Shown: piece by piece, positions 49,212 through 57,887 of the stretch | Layout: each line of letters begins with the position of its first letter | How positions within the stretch are numbered: position 1 is the stretch's first letter | Assembly (NCBI GenBank): GCA_016192065.1 | Contig: JACPUX010000072.1 | Location: 248,001 to 312,000 of the forward strand | Direction of reading: 5' to 3' | Source: Betaproteobacteria bacterium | GTDB taxonomy: Bacteria > Pseudomonadota > Gammaproteobacteria > Burkholderiales > Casimicrobiaceae | DNA length: 64,000 nucleotides | Notes under the pieces: model-generated | What the model was told of the DNA's origin: nothing | What the model saw: the letters and a program-made list of their open reading frames with translations, nothing else | Database searches by the model: none | Program-made: the position numbers and the translations under genes

Positions 49212-52200
49212 TCCCGTCCCCCGGCGGGCCGCACGGCGAATTTTGCATTGGGCCACAAGGCCGACATCTCCGGCGCATACATCGCTTCGATGCGGCTGGC
49301 GGGCATCTGAAACTCGCCGTTCTGGTTGAGCCGCAGGAGGTAACTCTTGGTCCAGCGGCCACGCGGCACGAAGCGGTAATAGACGCGATAGAGATCACTC
49401 TGGCGCTCTTCGAAGGCGGTCCAGGGGCCGTCCCAGGTACCGCGGCTCGCCGCGCTGCGCGCCAACACCGCGCTGTCGCCGCCCAAGCCCGAGCCCACCA
49501 CCGTAGCGCCCGGGGGCAGAGGATCGGTGAGCGCGACCCAGGTGAGATCGGCCGGAGCGTCGAACTCCAGAGTCACCCGCAGCACGTCACCGACACGCCA
49601 GGCGCCGCGTTCGGCCTGCTCGACCACCTCGATCTTGCGCGTAAGCGCGAAGCCGCGCGCCAGCGGTTCGGTCACCGGCACCGCGGCGATACTTTGCAGT
49701 GTCACCCAAGGCTTGCCGCCACCCTGATGCTCCAGAGTCAGTTCAGCGCTTCCGGCCGGCCAGGCAAAACGCATCGCTTGCCCGGGCTTCTCGTCTTTCC
49801 AGGCCACGCGCTGGGTTTGCTGCTCCAGGCTGCCCCGGGTTTCGCCATCGACTTCTGCCGCTTCGTGCAGGCTGGAGAAGCGCTCGAAAGCGATCACGCC
49901 CCAGGCGTTGGCGGGCGTCGTGTTCCAGTGCCCGCGCTGTTGCCTCGCCAGCGCTCCGCGCGCGAGCTTGCCGATGTCGGCGCGCCACTCGGCGTCGTCC
50001 GCCAGTTGCCAGAGCATGCGGTTGATATTGCTGTCGCCCGAAACCATGAGCCACCACAAATAGTCGCCGCGCTCGGTGGACAAAGCCGCGCTCGTGCCTT
50101 GCCAATTAAGCCGCGCCCGCAAGACCTCCTTGGCCTGAGCCAGACGTTCAGCGCGGCGCGGCAGCTTCTCGGCCCGCTGCAAAATGCCCAGCCAATCGAG
50201 CACTGCGGAACTGGGCCATAGGCCAGGGTCGATCACCAGGCTGTCGAGCCACTTGGCTTCAAAATGGCCATGGGCAGACAGCGCGGCCATGGCGGCGAGG
50301 CGCCGGTAGGAAAAATCCGCCGTGGCCAGTTCGCTGGGACGTTGCAGCCGTCCTTCGACAAAGGCGCGCAGGCCGTTGCGCATGCGTTCTTCCAGTGCGT
50401 CCGGAATTTCCCAGGCGTTGGCGGCGGCAAGCTGCATGAGGTAGGCGGTGAGCACTTCGCTGCCTTCACGCATGAGCCCGAAATATTTCGCCAGCCCCTG
50501 CCCATCCAGCAGGCCGGGAAGCTCAGCCATCAATTGCTCCCAGCGCTTTCTGTCCCTAAGCGCAACCGCCACCGAAGCCCGCTGTTCGGTGCAGCTGTAG
50601 GGATAGGCGCCCATGTAGGCCGCCACCCCCGTGAGGCTGCCGGCCAGGCGCGGCGACAGTTCCACGCGCGGCCCGCCCCGCCCGGGCAAAGCCGCCGCCG
50701 GTGCGGCCAGCGGCGTCTGCCAGCGGCCCTCGAGCTGCACCAGGGTGGCCTGCTGCACTTCCAGCGGCACCACCGGCACGACGTTCTGGCGCACCCGCAG
50801 GCGGTCGGCCAAGGCCTGGCCTTCGCGGGCACCAAGTTCCCAGGTCAAACTGGTCACGCCTTGCGGAACCGCCAAGGGCCAATGCAGGGCCACCGCGGCC
50901 TCTGGCCCCAGAGTGATTTCCCGCGGCGCCAGGGGAAGCTTGGCTCCGGCGGGCGCAGGCGTGACTTCGCCGCCCACCACCAGGCGCTTCTCGGTTTTCG
51001 TGGTGTTGCGCAGGGTGAAACTGGCATCGAAGCGATCACCTTCGCGCACCACTTGCGGCAAGGCGCTCAGGAGCATTACCTCCTGCGTGGTGCCAAAACT
51101 CGCCTCGCCCGTGCCGAAGAACTGGCTAGCCCCTTCGGCGACCGCAACCACACGAAAGCGGGTGAGGCTGTCGTTGAGCGGCACTTCCAGCCGCGCCTCA
51201 CCTTGCGCGTCGAGACGCACCCGCCCGCGCCACAGCAGCAGGGTATCGAAAAGCTCGCGCGCGCCCATCTGCCCGCCGCCGCCACCCGCGGCAACGGCCT
51301 TCTTGCCGAAATGCCGCTTGCCCACCACCTGCTGCTGCGCACTGGCGGTTTCGACTTCGATGCCGCGCTTTTTCATCATCGCATCGAGGAGCTGCCAGCT
51401 CTCGTTCTTGCGCAACTGCAGGAGACCCTCATCGACCACCGCCACGGCGAGTTCCGTGTCCTTGGGCGGTAGGCTGCCGTCGGCGCGGCGAACCGCGAAC
51501 TGCACCTCGGCCTTTTCGCGCACGCGGTAAGTCTCCTGGCGCGGCGCGACCTTCACCTCGAGGCGATGCCCGCTCCAGCCCACCTCCAGCGCCGCAAGCC
51601 CCAAACGGAAGGTCGGCTTGGCGAGATCGACCAGAGCCGTCGGCGGCGGCGCCTCGACCCGGCCGCGCACCACCAGCGCGGAAATGTACACGTTGGGGGC
51701 ATAGTGCGCCTTCATCGGCACTTCGATGATGCTGCGTTTGGGGTCGAAAGTTTGGGTGTAGGCTTCGAGCACACCTTCGCGCTCCACCGTCACCAGCACC
51801 GTGCCGCTTTGGAACGGCGCACGCATTTGCAGCCGGGCCGTCTCGCCCGGCTCGTAGCGGCGCTTTTCGGGGATGAGGTCCATGCGATCGTTGGCCTCGG
51901 CCTTGAACCACCAGTCCTCTTCACCCGGCACCCAGACTTCGCGGTGCGCCGTGGCCACCCGGCCCGCCTCATCCCGGGCGCTCACCTGGAAGACATGCTG
52001 GCCGCTGCCCTTGGGGGTATAGCTGCACAGGAACTCGCCGCGCGCATCGCTTTCGCCCGTGCAGGCGAGTCCCAGGCTCCGGGTTTCGGTGAAGTTCTGG
52101 TAGGCGTAAAACCCTCCCACGAGGCGCTTGCGGTGGGAGTAGTCGCGCCGGCTGAAGGCTTCGACCTGAAGCGGCACCTTGGCCAAAGGCTTACCGGCCA

Positions 52201-54940
52201 GATCGAGCGCCAGGAGCTTGAGGCGCACTTCATCCTTGGCCGCCGCCCATTGGTCGCTGGCGATGCCGACATCGACCGCGGCGGGCCAGATCATCACCTG
52301 GCGCGCGGCGCTGGCGGTTTCGCCGTTGGCCTCGCGGTACTCGGCTTCCAGGACGAGGCGCTGCGGCTGATCGCTAACGGCGATCGGGCCGAAGCCCAGC
52401 TTGCCGGAACCGGCCGCGTCCAGGGTGATCGCTTTGGCGCGCAGAGCCCGCCCCAGCGGCGGGCGATCGTCATCTTCTTCGTCGAATTCGGCTTCGCCCT
52501 CCTCCTCGGCGCCGTGCTCGCGCTTGCCTTCGGTCACCTTGCCATTGCTGAAGCTGAAGGTCTCGTAGTCGCCACGCTGCCAGCCATGCGGCAGGACCAG
52601 GCCGCGGCCATTGACCGCCAGGCCTGCCGCAGCCCCGCCCGAGAGGTAGCTGATCTGCACACCCAGGTCCACAGCCTTGGCGCCGACCAGCGGCGCGCCG
52701 CTGGCAAGCAGTGCGGCCTTCAAGGTCGGCACCCGGAAGGCCTCGACCCGGAGATTGCCGACGCTGCGCTCGCGCTCTTCGCCATCGGCCCGATCGGCGA
52801 GGCTGATGCGATAGCTGCCCAGCTTGGCTTCCTTGGGAATACGCCACTTCGCTTCGGCGCTGGCACGCGCGTCCCACTTTACCGGCACTTCGAACTTCTC
52901 ATCGCTGCCCTCATGCACCAGACGAACGACCTTGGGCAGCAGCTTGGCGTCGACGAAACTGAAACCCTGGCCGGTCTTGCGCCGATAAAGGAGCTTCATG
53001 GACACGGTTTCCCCGGCGCGCAGCAGGCTGCGATCGAGAATGGCGTGCGCCACGACCGGCCCTTCCCAGCCGCCCCCGGGCAAATTGAAGCGCCAGGGCT
53101 GCAGGCCTTCGTTCCAGCCCGACCAGACGAAACTGAAGTCTTCGCCCAGGGTCGCGCTTACGATCAGGCCACCGCCCAGGCCTTCGCAATACGCCAGCTT
53201 GCCGCGCTTGGGCAGTACCGCGGGAACGCGCGCGAGACCGCTGCCATCGCTCGTCCCTTGCCAGTATTCGCGCCCCTTGCAGTCGTTGATCCTCACGCGT
53301 GCGCCAGCGACGGGCTGGGCCAAGTCGAGCGAGGTTACCCACACCAGGGAGTTCTCTCGCCCCTGCTTGAAGTGCACGCTCAGGTTGGTGACCAGGGCCG
53401 CGGTCTGGGCGAAATAGGGCTCCTTTTTGCCGTGCAAGGCCGCACCCAAGCGCGGGCTCGCCACTTCGACGACATAGAAGCCGGGCTTGGCGAGGGGAAT
53501 ACCGAGCACCTCGAAACTTCGCGGACCACCGGGCTTGGGCAGGGTGAAACGCTTCGCTTGCGCTTGGGCACCGAGGAGCGCCACGCTGCCCGGGCGGATT
53601 TCGCGCTGGCGCTTGCCGCCAGCCTCCGGCACCCAGTAGCTGTATTCGGCCCGCTTCACCTGGCGCAGCCAGTCCAGCACTTGGCGCGGCGCGTCGGCGG
53701 CATCAGGGTCAGCAAGGCGCAGACTTTTGCCGGTGACCGCGGCGCTCGACAGTTCCAGAGTTTTGCCGGCGAGCTCGGCTTCGAGATTGCGCAGGGTCAC
53801 AGGCAGGACCGCATCGTTCGCTTCGATGATGCCAAAGCGTGCCGGAAATTTGGCCAGCGGCGGGTATTCATCGGTGCGCAGCTTGAGCGGAAAGCGATGG
53901 GCGTTGGTGAGCCTGCGGCCGGCGTCGTCGGAGAGCTTCGGGGGCAATTCCAGGCGCAGCTCGGCGCGCTCCGGAAACGGCCCGCGGAAGGTCACTCGCT
54001 CGCCTTCGCCAGGATCTTCGTCAATCTTGGGCACGAAGGTGCGACCCTCGGCGCCGGAAAGTTTCACACCCGCAAGTTGCTCCCGTGGCACCGGCGCACT
54101 GAAGATCAGCTCGATCGGCAGCATCGGCAAGCAATCGGCCTTGGGGTTCGATCGGCTGCAACTCAAGCGCGCCGAGAACTGCGGCCGCACTTTGTAGGCC
54201 AAGCGCTGCGGCTGCTTGGTGGCCAGTCCCGAAGTGGCGGTGATGCCGGCGCCCCAAACCAGCGTGAGCGTACTTTTTGGCGGCAAGGGCCGCTGGCATT
54301 GCAGCGCGACGACGGGCGCCGCCTCGGCCTTGGCACCGGGGTGCGCACGCTGCCACTCCTGGCGGAAATGCCGTAGCGCAAGGCGACGCGCGGCGAGCAA
54401 CCTGGCGCGCTCCTCGCCAAGCAGCAGGCGCACCGGCAGCCGCTCACCCACACCGGCGACTTCGCAGGAGGCCTGCGCCGCGATCGACTCGGCGCTGGCT
54501 TCGGCGCTCAGACCGAGCAGGAAGATCTGGTTTTCGTCGATCGCCTGATGACCTTCAGAAGGCTCCTGCCAGACCACTGCCGGGCCGCCGGTATTGAAAC
54601 CGCTGGTCGCCGCCAAAACCGGCGCATCCGCCGCGTCGCGCAGGTTTTCGCGCGGTTTAAGTTCGCAGCGCACGCCACCGGGAAGCTGGCGCGCGAAATC
54701 GAACACCCAGACATAGGCATCGAGCCAGCGCCCTTTGCCTTCCTGAACTGGCAGACAATCGACGGCATAGGGCGCGGGTCGCTCCGGTTCGCCGAAGGGC
54801 ACCATGGCCGTGGGAAAGCGCGCCATCGCTTGGCGCACCTGCTTCACTTCCCCGCGCGGGGAAACCAGCACCTCGGCGGCGTCGACTTGCGCGACAGCGA
54901 GCACAGAAGCCAGGCACAGCAGCAACCAGGGTTGGTTCAT
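49208..54940 (-). CDS. bacterial alpha-2-macroglobulin family protein
   Basis: About 1,910 residues. A signal peptide (PWLLLCLASVLAVAQVDA) without a clear lipobox suggests a soluble periplasmic protein. It has many macroglobulin-type beta domains, a bait-like central region, and the segment YPYSCTEQRAS in which Cys1450-Thr-Glu-Gln1453 matches the CxEQ thioester motif, followed by the helical thioester domain and a receptor-like C-terminal domain. Bacterial macroglobulins trap proteases and are often next to pbpC; here no pbpC is present and the gene sits between two CoA transferases. The start has an AAGG-type ribosome site directly before ATG 54940. Confidence 0.93.
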   Translation of the reverse strand: MNQPWLLLCLASVLAVAQVDAAEVLVSPRGEVKQVRQAMARFPTAMVPFGEPERPAPYAVDCLPVQEGKGRWLDAYVWVFDFARQLPGGVRCELKPRENLRDAADAPVLAATSGFNTGGPAVVWQEPSEGHQAIDENQIFLLGLSAEASAESIAAQASCEVAGVGERLPVRLLLGEERARLLAARRLALRHFRQEWQRAHPGAKAEAAPVVALQCQRPLPPKSTLTLVWGAGITATSGLATKQPQRLAYKVRPQFSARLSCSRSNPKADCLPMLPIELIFSAPVPREQLAGVKLSGAEGRTFVPKIDEDPGEGERVTFRGPFPERAELRLELPPKLSDDAGRRLTNAHRFPLKLRTDEYPPLAKFPARFGIIEANDAVLPVTLRNLEAELAGKTLELSSAAVTGKSLRLADPDAADAPRQVLDWLRQVKRAEYSYWVPEAGGKRQREIRPGSVALLGAQAQAKRFTLPKPGGPRSFEVLGIPLAKPGFYVVEVASPRLGAALHGKKEPYFAQTAALVTNLSVHFKQGRENSLVWVTSLDLAQPVAGARVRINDCKGREYWQGTSDGSGLARVPAVLPKRGKLAYCEGLGGGLIVSATLGEDFSFVWSGWNEGLQPWRFNLPGGGWEGPVVAHAILDRSLLRAGETVSMKLLYRRKTGQGFSFVDAKLLPKVVRLVHEGSDEKFEVPVKWDARASAEAKWRIPKEAKLGSYRISLADRADGEERERSVGNLRVEAFRVPTLKAALLASGAPLVGAKAVDLGVQISYLSGGAAAGLAVNGRGLVLPHGWQRGDYETFSFSNGKVTEGKREHGAEEEGEAEFDEEDDDRPPLGRALRAKAITLDAAGSGKLGFGPIAVSDQPQRLVLEAEYREANGETASAARQVMIWPAAVDVGIASDQWAAAKDEVRLKLLALDLAGKPLAKVPLQVEAFSRRDYSHRKRLVGGFYAYQNFTETRSLGLACTGESDARGEFLCSYTPKGSGQHVFQVSARDEAGRVATAHREVWVPGEEDWWFKAEANDRMDLIPEKRRYEPGETARLQMRAPFQSGTVLVTVEREGVLEAYTQTFDPKRSIIEVPMKAHYAPNVYISALVVRGRVEAPPPTALVDLAKPTFRLGLAALEVGWSGHRLEVKVAPRQETYRVREKAEVQFAVRRADGSLPPKDTELAVAVVDEGLLQLRKNESWQLLDAMMKKRGIEVETASAQQQVVGKRHFGKKAVAAGGGGGQMGARELFDTLLLWRGRVRLDAQGEARLEVPLNDSLTRFRVVAVAEGASQFFGTGEASFGTTQEVMLLSALPQVVREGDRFDASFTLRNTTKTEKRLVVGGEVTPAPAGAKLPLAPREITLGPEAAVALHWPLAVPQGVTSLTWELGAREGQALADRLRVRQNVVPVVPLEVQQATLVQLEGRWQTPLAAPAAALPGRGGPRVELSPRLAGSLTGVAAYMGAYPYSCTEQRASVAVALRDRKRWEQLMAELPGLLDGQGLAKYFGLMREGSEVLTAYLMQLAAANAWEIPDALEERMRNGLRAFVEGRLQRPSELATADFSYRRLAAMAALSAHGHFEAKWLDSLVIDPGLWPSSAVLDWLGILQRAEKLPRRAERLAQAKEVLRARLNWQGTSAALSTERGDYLWWLMVSGDSNINRMLWQLADDAEWRADIGKLARGALARQQRGHWNTTPANAWGVIAFERFSSLHEAAEVDGETRGSLEQQTQRVAWKDEKPGQAMRFAWPAGSAELTLEHQGGGKPWVTLQSIAAVPVTEPLARGFALTRKIEVVEQAERGAWRVGDVLRVTLEFDAPADLTWVALTDPLPPGATVVGSGLGGDSAVLARSAASRGTWDGPWTAFEERQSDLYRVYYRFVPRGRWTKSYLLRLNQNGEFQMPASRIEAMYAPEMSALWPNAKFAVRPAGGRE

Positions 54941-54982
54941 CCTTTTTCCTTTCCTGCCCAATGGCGCCCGGTGGCGCAGGCT

Positions 54983-56206
54983 TCAAGGGCGGCGAGTCTG
55001 GCTGATCGCGTTGATTTCTTCGGCGCTCAAGCCCAGCAGTCCGCCCAGAATTTCGTGATTGTGCTGTCCCAGCAAGGGCGGCGGCAAGTCATAGCTCACG
55101 GGCGTGGCGGCGAGCTTCATCGGGCTCCCCACCAGAGGCACTTTGCCGGCCTGGGGATGCGGCAGATCGACGCGCATTTCGCGCTCGGCCACTTGCGCAT
55201 GGGCGAAGACTTCGTCCAGCCGATTGATCGGCCCGCAGGGCACCCCCGCGGCCTCCAGCGCTTCGAGCCACTCCTCGCGCGGCCTGAGCCGCAGTCGCTC
55301 GGCGACGAGCGGCACCAGAATGTCGCGATGGCGCACCCGCGCGGCGTTGCTGGCGAAGCGCTCGTCGCTGGCCCATTGCGGACAACCCGCCAGTTGCGCG
55401 AAGCGCGCGAACTGGGCATCGTTGCCCACCGCCAGGATCAAATGCCCGTCGGCGGCCTCGAATACTTGATAGGGCACGATGTTGGCGTGCGCGTTGCCAA
55501 GGCGCCGGGGCGCCTGCCCAGAGACCAGGTAATTCATGTTGATGTTGGCGAGCATCGCCACCTGGCAGTCGAACAGTGCCATGTCGATGTACTGCCCCTC
55601 GCCGCTGCGCTCGCGATGGTAAAGCGCGCCCAGGATGGCCACGGAGGCATACATGCCGGTCATGAGGTCAGCCACCGCCACGCCGACCTTCTGCGGACCA
55701 CCCCCGGGCAGATCGTCGCGCTCGCCGGTGATGCTCATCAAGCCGCCCATGCCCTGGATCATGAAATCGTAGCCGGGCCGCGAAGCCAGCGGTCCCTGCT
55801 GGCCAAACCCGGTGATCGAGCAGTAAACGAGGCGCGGATTGACCACCTTGAGGTCTTCCCAGGCCAAGCCGAAGCGGGCCATGTCGCCGACCTTGTAGTT
55901 CTCCATGAATACATCACTCGCCGCCGCCAGGCGCCGCACCGCGGCGCGCGCCTCGGGCAAGGAAAGATCGAGCGTAATGGATTTCTTGCCGCGATTCGCC
56001 GCGAGGTAATAGGCCGCTTCGCTGGTATCTAGTCCAGCGGCATCCTTCAGATAGGGTGGACCCCAGGCGCGGGTATCGTCGCCGCTGCCCGGCCGCTCGA
56101 TCTTGATCACCTCGGCGCCAAGATCGGCGAGGTTCTGGCTGCACCACGGCCCGGCCAGAACCCGGGTCAGATCCAGCACACGCAAGCCTTTCAGCGGACC
56201 GGCCAT
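54983..56206 (-). CDS. CaiB/BaiF family CoA transferase (second copy)
   Basis: 407 residues. Same fold as the gene at 48 kb: LKGLRVLDLTRVLAGPWCSQNLADLGAEVIKIERP, NRGKKSITLDL, MENYKVGDMARFGL, TGFGQQGP. The catalytic Asp is present (Asp147 in RPGYDFMIQG). Identity to the other copy is moderate, so they are different subfamilies rather than a recent duplication. It starts just after the 81-bp repeat array and is followed 42 bases later by the macroglobulin gene. Confidence 0.93.
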   Translation of the reverse strand: MAGPLKGLRVLDLTRVLAGPWCSQNLADLGAEVIKIERPGSGDDTRAWGPPYLKDAAGLDTSEAAYYLAANRGKKSITLDLSLPEARAAVRRLAAASDVFMENYKVGDMARFGLAWEDLKVVNPRLVYCSITGFGQQGPLASRPGYDFMIQGMGGLMSITGERDDLPGGGPQKVGVAVADLMTGMYASVAILGALYHRERSGEGQYIDMALFDCQVAMLANINMNYLVSGQAPRRLGNAHANIVPYQVFEAADGHLILAVGNDAQFARFAQLAGCPQWASDERFASNAARVRHRDILVPLVAERLRLRPREEWLEALEAAGVPCGPINRLDEVFAHAQVAEREMRVDLPHPQAGKVPLVGSPMKLAATPVSYDLPPPLLGQHNHEILGGLLGLSAEEINAISQTRRP

Positions 56207-56210
56207 GTCA

Positions 56211-56440
56211 GTGGCGCCCGGCCGTCCGAAGCCACTGACACGCCCCCAGGGGGGGCAGCGAGCGCAGCGAGCGTGGGGGGACCTTCATCCAGTGGCGCCC
56301 GGCCGTCCGAAGCCACTGACACGCCCCCAGGGGGGGCAGCGAGCGCTGCGAGCGTGGGGGGACCGTCATCCCGTGGCGCCCGGCCGTCCGTAGCCACTGA
56401 CACGTCCCCTCGGGGGGCAGCGAACGTGGGGGGAGCTTCA
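56211..56440. repeat. three tandem 81-bp GC-rich repeats
   Basis: GTGGCGCCCGGCCGTCCG begins at 56211, 56292 and 56373, giving an exact 81-bp period; the third unit is shortened near its end. Each unit contains the dyad CGCCCCCAGGGGGGGCAGCG (or CCCCTCGGGGGG) and GCGAGCGTGGGGGGACC. They fill the 235 bases between the C13 peptidase stop and the CoA transferase start. Several frames stay open through the array because 81 is a multiple of three, but no protein is claimed. Confidence 0.93.
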
Positions 56441-56441
56441 T

Positions 56442-57860
56442 TCAGCGGCTCCCCTGCCCCGATTGCCAGAACGCCATCATGCCCTGGCGCCGCCGCGGCT
56501 CATGCTGCTCCAGGCTCTGGAGCTTATCGCGCATGGCCTCGCCGACAAAAAGCTGCGGCTCCGATGGCGTGAGTTTCTCCGCCCGCTCGCGTTCGGCGAT
56601 GATGCGCCGGGCGCGCTCGAAGGCGCTGAGAAGACCGCGCTCTTCCCGCAGCGCCTCGCCAAAAAAGGCCTGGCCGAAATAAGTGAATTCGTCTTCGTCG
56701 CCGCAGCCGAAAGAGCTGCGATCAGCGCGCGAAGCGGTCATGATCACACTGAATTCATTTTTCAGCGGGCCGATGAAGCCTCCGGAATAACACGCCGAGA
56801 CCACGATCACCCGCCACCGTATGCCCGCTTCGTCGAGGGATCGCGACAGCGCGTCGGGCGTGAGCGCACTCAATTTCATGGGCGGAAAATCGACTTCCAG
56901 CCGATGCTCAGGCGAACCGTGGCTGGTAAGGTACAGGAAGAGCACATCCTCCTCCGAATCCATCACTTCGCCCACGGTGTTGAGCACCAGGCGCAGATTG
57001 CTCACCGTGGCCAGCGGTTCTTCCAGGGGCGTGGCGGGATGGTTGAGCAGGGCCACGCTGTGCCGCTGCGTGTCGTAGCGCGCCTCGATGGCTTCGCGCG
57101 CCAGGGCAAGGTCACGGCGGAAGACCTCGGCGCCGGAATAAGGCGCGAAGCCCACGAAAAACACGTCGGTGTGTCCGGCACGTTGCTCGTCGATGTCGTC
57201 CAGGGCCTGGGCCAGGAGCTGCATTTGCGCCGCCAGCACCTCCTCCGAGAACAGCTCGGGCCGGTTGCCGGGCTGCTGCTGCGAGGCAAGCGCCGGAACC
57301 AGAAGCTGCTCCAACGGAATGAAATTTTGCGGCAGTAGCAGCACTCCAGCCAGCAAACCCGCGCCGAGATGGGCCTGCCACCAACGCGCCGCCCCCCGAG
57401 GAAACAGGCTCACTGAGACACTGCGCCACAGCCAGAACAAGAGCCACAGCAAGAGCAGCACCGAACTGGCTTGTTCGATCCGGGGCCAGGACTGGCGCAG
57501 GGCCTCGACAGCCAGGCGCTCGCCCCAGCCGATAAGCTCAAAAGTGGGCAAGCCGGCCAGCAGGATGCAGGGAAGCGCCAGGCTCAGGTGGGGCTGACGC
57601 AGTGCATGCGCCAAGGCTGCGGCCACCGCCAGGAGCAACGCAGTGTAGAAACCCTCCTGTACCCAGCCGCCGGGCGCAAGCTGGAATGCGAAACCGGCGC
57701 TGCCAGCTTCATCGAGCATGCGTAGCACGATGCCCAGCAGCAGGAGCGCGGCGAACTGGGGCAGATTGCAGCGAAAGTCCAGCAGCTGCACCCGCTGCCC
57801 GGTCAGTAGCCGAAAGCCGGCGAGGAGGTTGCGCTTTAGGTCGCGCAAGTGGTGACGCAA
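56442..57860 (-). CDS. membrane-anchored peptidase of family C13 (legumain-like)
   Basis: 472 residues. The N-terminal 200 residues contain about five hydrophobic helices. The C-terminal half is a caspase/legumain-like domain with the catalytic dyad His314 in YLTSHGSPEH and Cys357 in VVSACYSGGFI, followed by MTASRADRSSFGCGDEDEFTYFG. C13 members are cysteine peptidases or transamidases; in bacteria they are seldom studied. The protease domain probably faces the periplasm. It lies upstream of the CoA transferase and macroglobulin genes in the same direction, separated by the repeat array. Confidence 0.9.
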   Translation of the reverse strand: MRHHLRDLKRNLLAGFRLLTGQRVQLLDFRCNLPQFAALLLLGIVLRMLDEAGSAGFAFQLAPGGWVQEGFYTALLLAVAAALAHALRQPHLSLALPCILLAGLPTFELIGWGERLAVEALRQSWPRIEQASSVLLLLWLLFWLWRSVSVSLFPRGAARWWQAHLGAGLLAGVLLLPQNFIPLEQLLVPALASQQQPGNRPELFSEEVLAAQMQLLAQALDDIDEQRAGHTDVFFVGFAPYSGAEVFRRDLALAREAIEARYDTQRHSVALLNHPATPLEEPLATVSNLRLVLNTVGEVMDSEEDVLFLYLTSHGSPEHRLEVDFPPMKLSALTPDALSRSLDEAGIRWRVIVVSACYSGGFIGPLKNEFSVIMTASRADRSSFGCGDEDEFTYFGQAFFGEALREERGLLSAFERARRIIAERERAEKLTPSEPQLFVGEAMRDKLQSLEQHEPRRRQGMMAFWQSGQGSR

Positions 57861-57887
57861 AACGAATCCTCGGCGCGATCGGGGTGC

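Noticed and set aside
51566..54376. A 936-codon plus-strand open frame opposite the macroglobulin gene
   Set aside because: Shadow produced by high third-position GC; the minus-strand gene has a signal peptide and family motifs.
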